From Burkholderia sp. Nafp2/4-1b (GTDB lineage Bacteria > Pseudomonadota > Gammaproteobacteria > Burkholderiales > Burkholderiaceae): DNA of 64,000 bases. The translations under genes were made by a program, and so were the position numbers. Each line of letters starts with the position of its first letter. Position 1 is the first letter of the stretch. The notes under the pieces are model-generated. The model saw nothing but the letters and a program-made list of their open reading frames with translations, was not told the DNA's origin and made no database searches. The DNA lies in NCBI RefSeq assembly GCF_003635165.1, contig NZ_ML058597.1, forward strand, positions 744,001 to 808,000, read 5' to 3'. Shown here one piece after another: positions 63,027-64,000 of this stretch.

Positions 63027-64000
63027 TCAGCGCGGCACCGCGGCTGGATCGTAGCGATTGCGCGGATTCCACAGCATCCAGCCGTCGGTGCCTGCCGCAT
63101 CGGCCGCGTCGACCTGCGCGCGGATCTCGTCGGCATCGAACGGCCGGTGATCGAACGCATAGTCGCGAAACGCCTGGAGCCACGGCCTGAACCGGACACC
63201 GTCCAGTCCGGTGCGGCGCTTCGCCTCCTCCAGCGACCGCGAAACGATCTCGCCCGGATGCTCGGTCGGTTTCCGGCAGCCCGGCAGCCCCCACGTAAAG
63301 CTGGACGGATACAGCATCGGCGACACATAGTCCAGGGCCGCCCCGAGCGCATCGAGCCGCTGTCCGATCGCGGTGTCGTCGGTGTTCCAGCAGACGTACC
63401 CGAAGATGTCGGCCGACGTGTAGAGGTTGTACGGCTTCAGTCGCTCGCGCGCGCCGGTCAGGAATCCGGTGATGGCCGCGACCCGGTTGGCCTCGGTATT
63501 GGGCTCGGCGAACCGCAGGCCATTGGCGTCGGGAAACCGCAGGTAGTCGAACTGGATTTCGTCGAACCCCATGCGGGCGGCTTCTTCGGCGACATCGAAA
63601 TTGTGTTGCCAGGCCGCGCGCGACGTCGGGTCGATCCAGCGCTGATGCTCGCGGTCCTGCCAGATCTCGCCGGCTGCATCGCGCACGGCCCACTCCGGAT
63701 GAGCGCGCGCGAGCGGATCGTCCTTGAACACGACGATGCGCGCGATCAGGTAAAGGCCGCGTGCGTGGAACGTCCGCAGCAGATCCGGCAGATCGGGCGG
63801 ATGAACGATCGCGCCGGATACATTGTTCGCGGCGCCGACAATTTCGCGTGCCTGGCTGCGATAAGGCGTCACGCCGCTGTCGCCCTTCACGTCGATGACG
63901 AGCGCATTGATCGCCGTCTTGCCCTGGAGGGCCAGCGCCGCGTCGCGCAGCGTGCGATCCGCAACACCGTAAGCGGACAGGTAGACCGCCTTCGGGCGCA
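63027..64000 (-). CDS. Putative glycoside hydrolase (DUF4015, GH13-like barrel), 5' end beyond window
   Basis: About 324 residues of the C-terminal part are visible; the frame stays open to the right edge. Marks are ALVIDVKGDSGVTPYRSQ, GLYLIARIVVFKDDPLARAHPEWAVRD, WIDPTSRAAWQHNFDVAEEAARMGFDEIQFDYLRFP, ADIFGYVCWNTDDTAIGQRLDAL and WMLWNPRNRY. These are the core of the DUF4015 putative glycosyl hydrolases, a TIM barrel related to amylase-type enzymes, with the acidic DEIQFDY segment as probable catalytic site. It likely acts on an envelope or exopolysaccharide glycan; signal peptide not visible because the start is missing. Confidence 0.85.
   Translation of the reverse strand, partial: RPKAVYLSAYGVADRTLRDAALALQGKTAINALVIDVKGDSGVTPYRSQAREIVGAANNVSGAIVHPPDLPDLLRTFHARGLYLIARIVVFKDDPLARAHPEWAVRDAAGEIWQDREHQRWIDPTSRAAWQHNFDVAEEAARMGFDEIQFDYLRFPDANGLRFAEPNTEANRVAAITGFLTGARERLKPYNLYTSADIFGYVCWNTDDTAIGQRLDALGAALDYVSPMLYPSSFTWGLPGCRKPTEHPGEIVSRSLEEAKRRTGLDGVRFRPWLQAFRDYAFDHRPFDADEIRAQVDAADAAGTDGWMLWNPRNRYDPAAVPR

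Overview
The window reads as chromosome from a high-GC betaproteobacterium, most probably Burkholderia and likely the Burkholderia cepacia complex. The reasons are very strong G/C preference at third codon positions, long spurious open frames opposite real genes, the protein families present (KfrA-type DNA-binding protein, OmpC-type porin, P1B-5 ATPase with hemerythrin tail, permease-ATPase fusion) and an accessory-replicon style mix of transport, oxidoreductase and regulatory genes. This assignment is inference from composition and gene content; no rRNA, tRNA or CRISPR array was seen.

Layout. 1-3.1 kb: an Asp-box (sialidase-like) exported protein, cut by the left edge, then an alpha/beta hydrolase and a MarR regulator that overlap, behind a promoter with two perfect inverted repeats. 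3.2-11.4 kb: an organosulfur/amino-acid-like uptake block with an SsuA-type binding protein, two flavin-dependent (LLM) monooxygenases, two paralogous family-3 binding proteins, one fused permease-ATPase and a GNAT acetyltransferase. 11.8-19.3 kb: rdgC, a c4-type dihaem cytochrome, three small-to-medium membrane proteins, a zinc deacylase (aspartoacylase/DoeB-like), a small unknown protein and a GGDEF diguanylate cyclase. 19.6-24.5 kb: a Tat-exported molybdenum hydroxylase operon (large subunit, 2Fe-2S subunit, triheme cytochrome lipoprotein). 24.5-27.1 kb: a tiny glycine-rich lipoprotein, a Pal-like lipoprotein and a porin.

27.6-40 kb is filled by one 4,126-residue reading frame, the most striking object in the window. 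It has three modules each with a His...Cys pair, an amidohydrolase-like region, membrane segments, a Pro/Ser/Thr linker and a C-terminal LysM. After it lie a truncated membrane gene and a tandem repeat that looks like an insertion-sequence end. 41.3-49.5 kb: a semialdehyde dehydrogenase, a second molybdenum hydroxylase/cytochrome operon, a quinol-monooxygenase-like protein, and an NADP-dependent oxidoreductase with a TetR regulator; both of these last promoters carry the same 15-bp palindrome. 49.6-52.9 kb: a KfrA-like protein, then a decayed stretch with remnants of a response regulator and a histidine kinase. 52.9-58.7 kb: a low-oxygen-type module (truncated cytochrome b561, hemerythrin protein, double universal stress protein, Nia-type P1B-5 ATPase, DedA-like membrane protein) with three FNR/ANR-like boxes. 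59-64 kb: a beta-lactamase-fold/NamZ fusion likely acting on peptidoglycan fragments, a small exported protein, an LRAT-like cysteine enzyme and a putative glycoside hydrolase running off the right edge.

The functional themes are uptake and oxidation of S/N compounds, periplasmic oxidation of aldehydes or heterocycles with electrons passed to c-type cytochromes, microaerobic stress, and envelope remodelling. Several scars (cytochrome c, histidine kinase, response regulator, cyclase-like membrane gene) show that the right half has been repeatedly rearranged.
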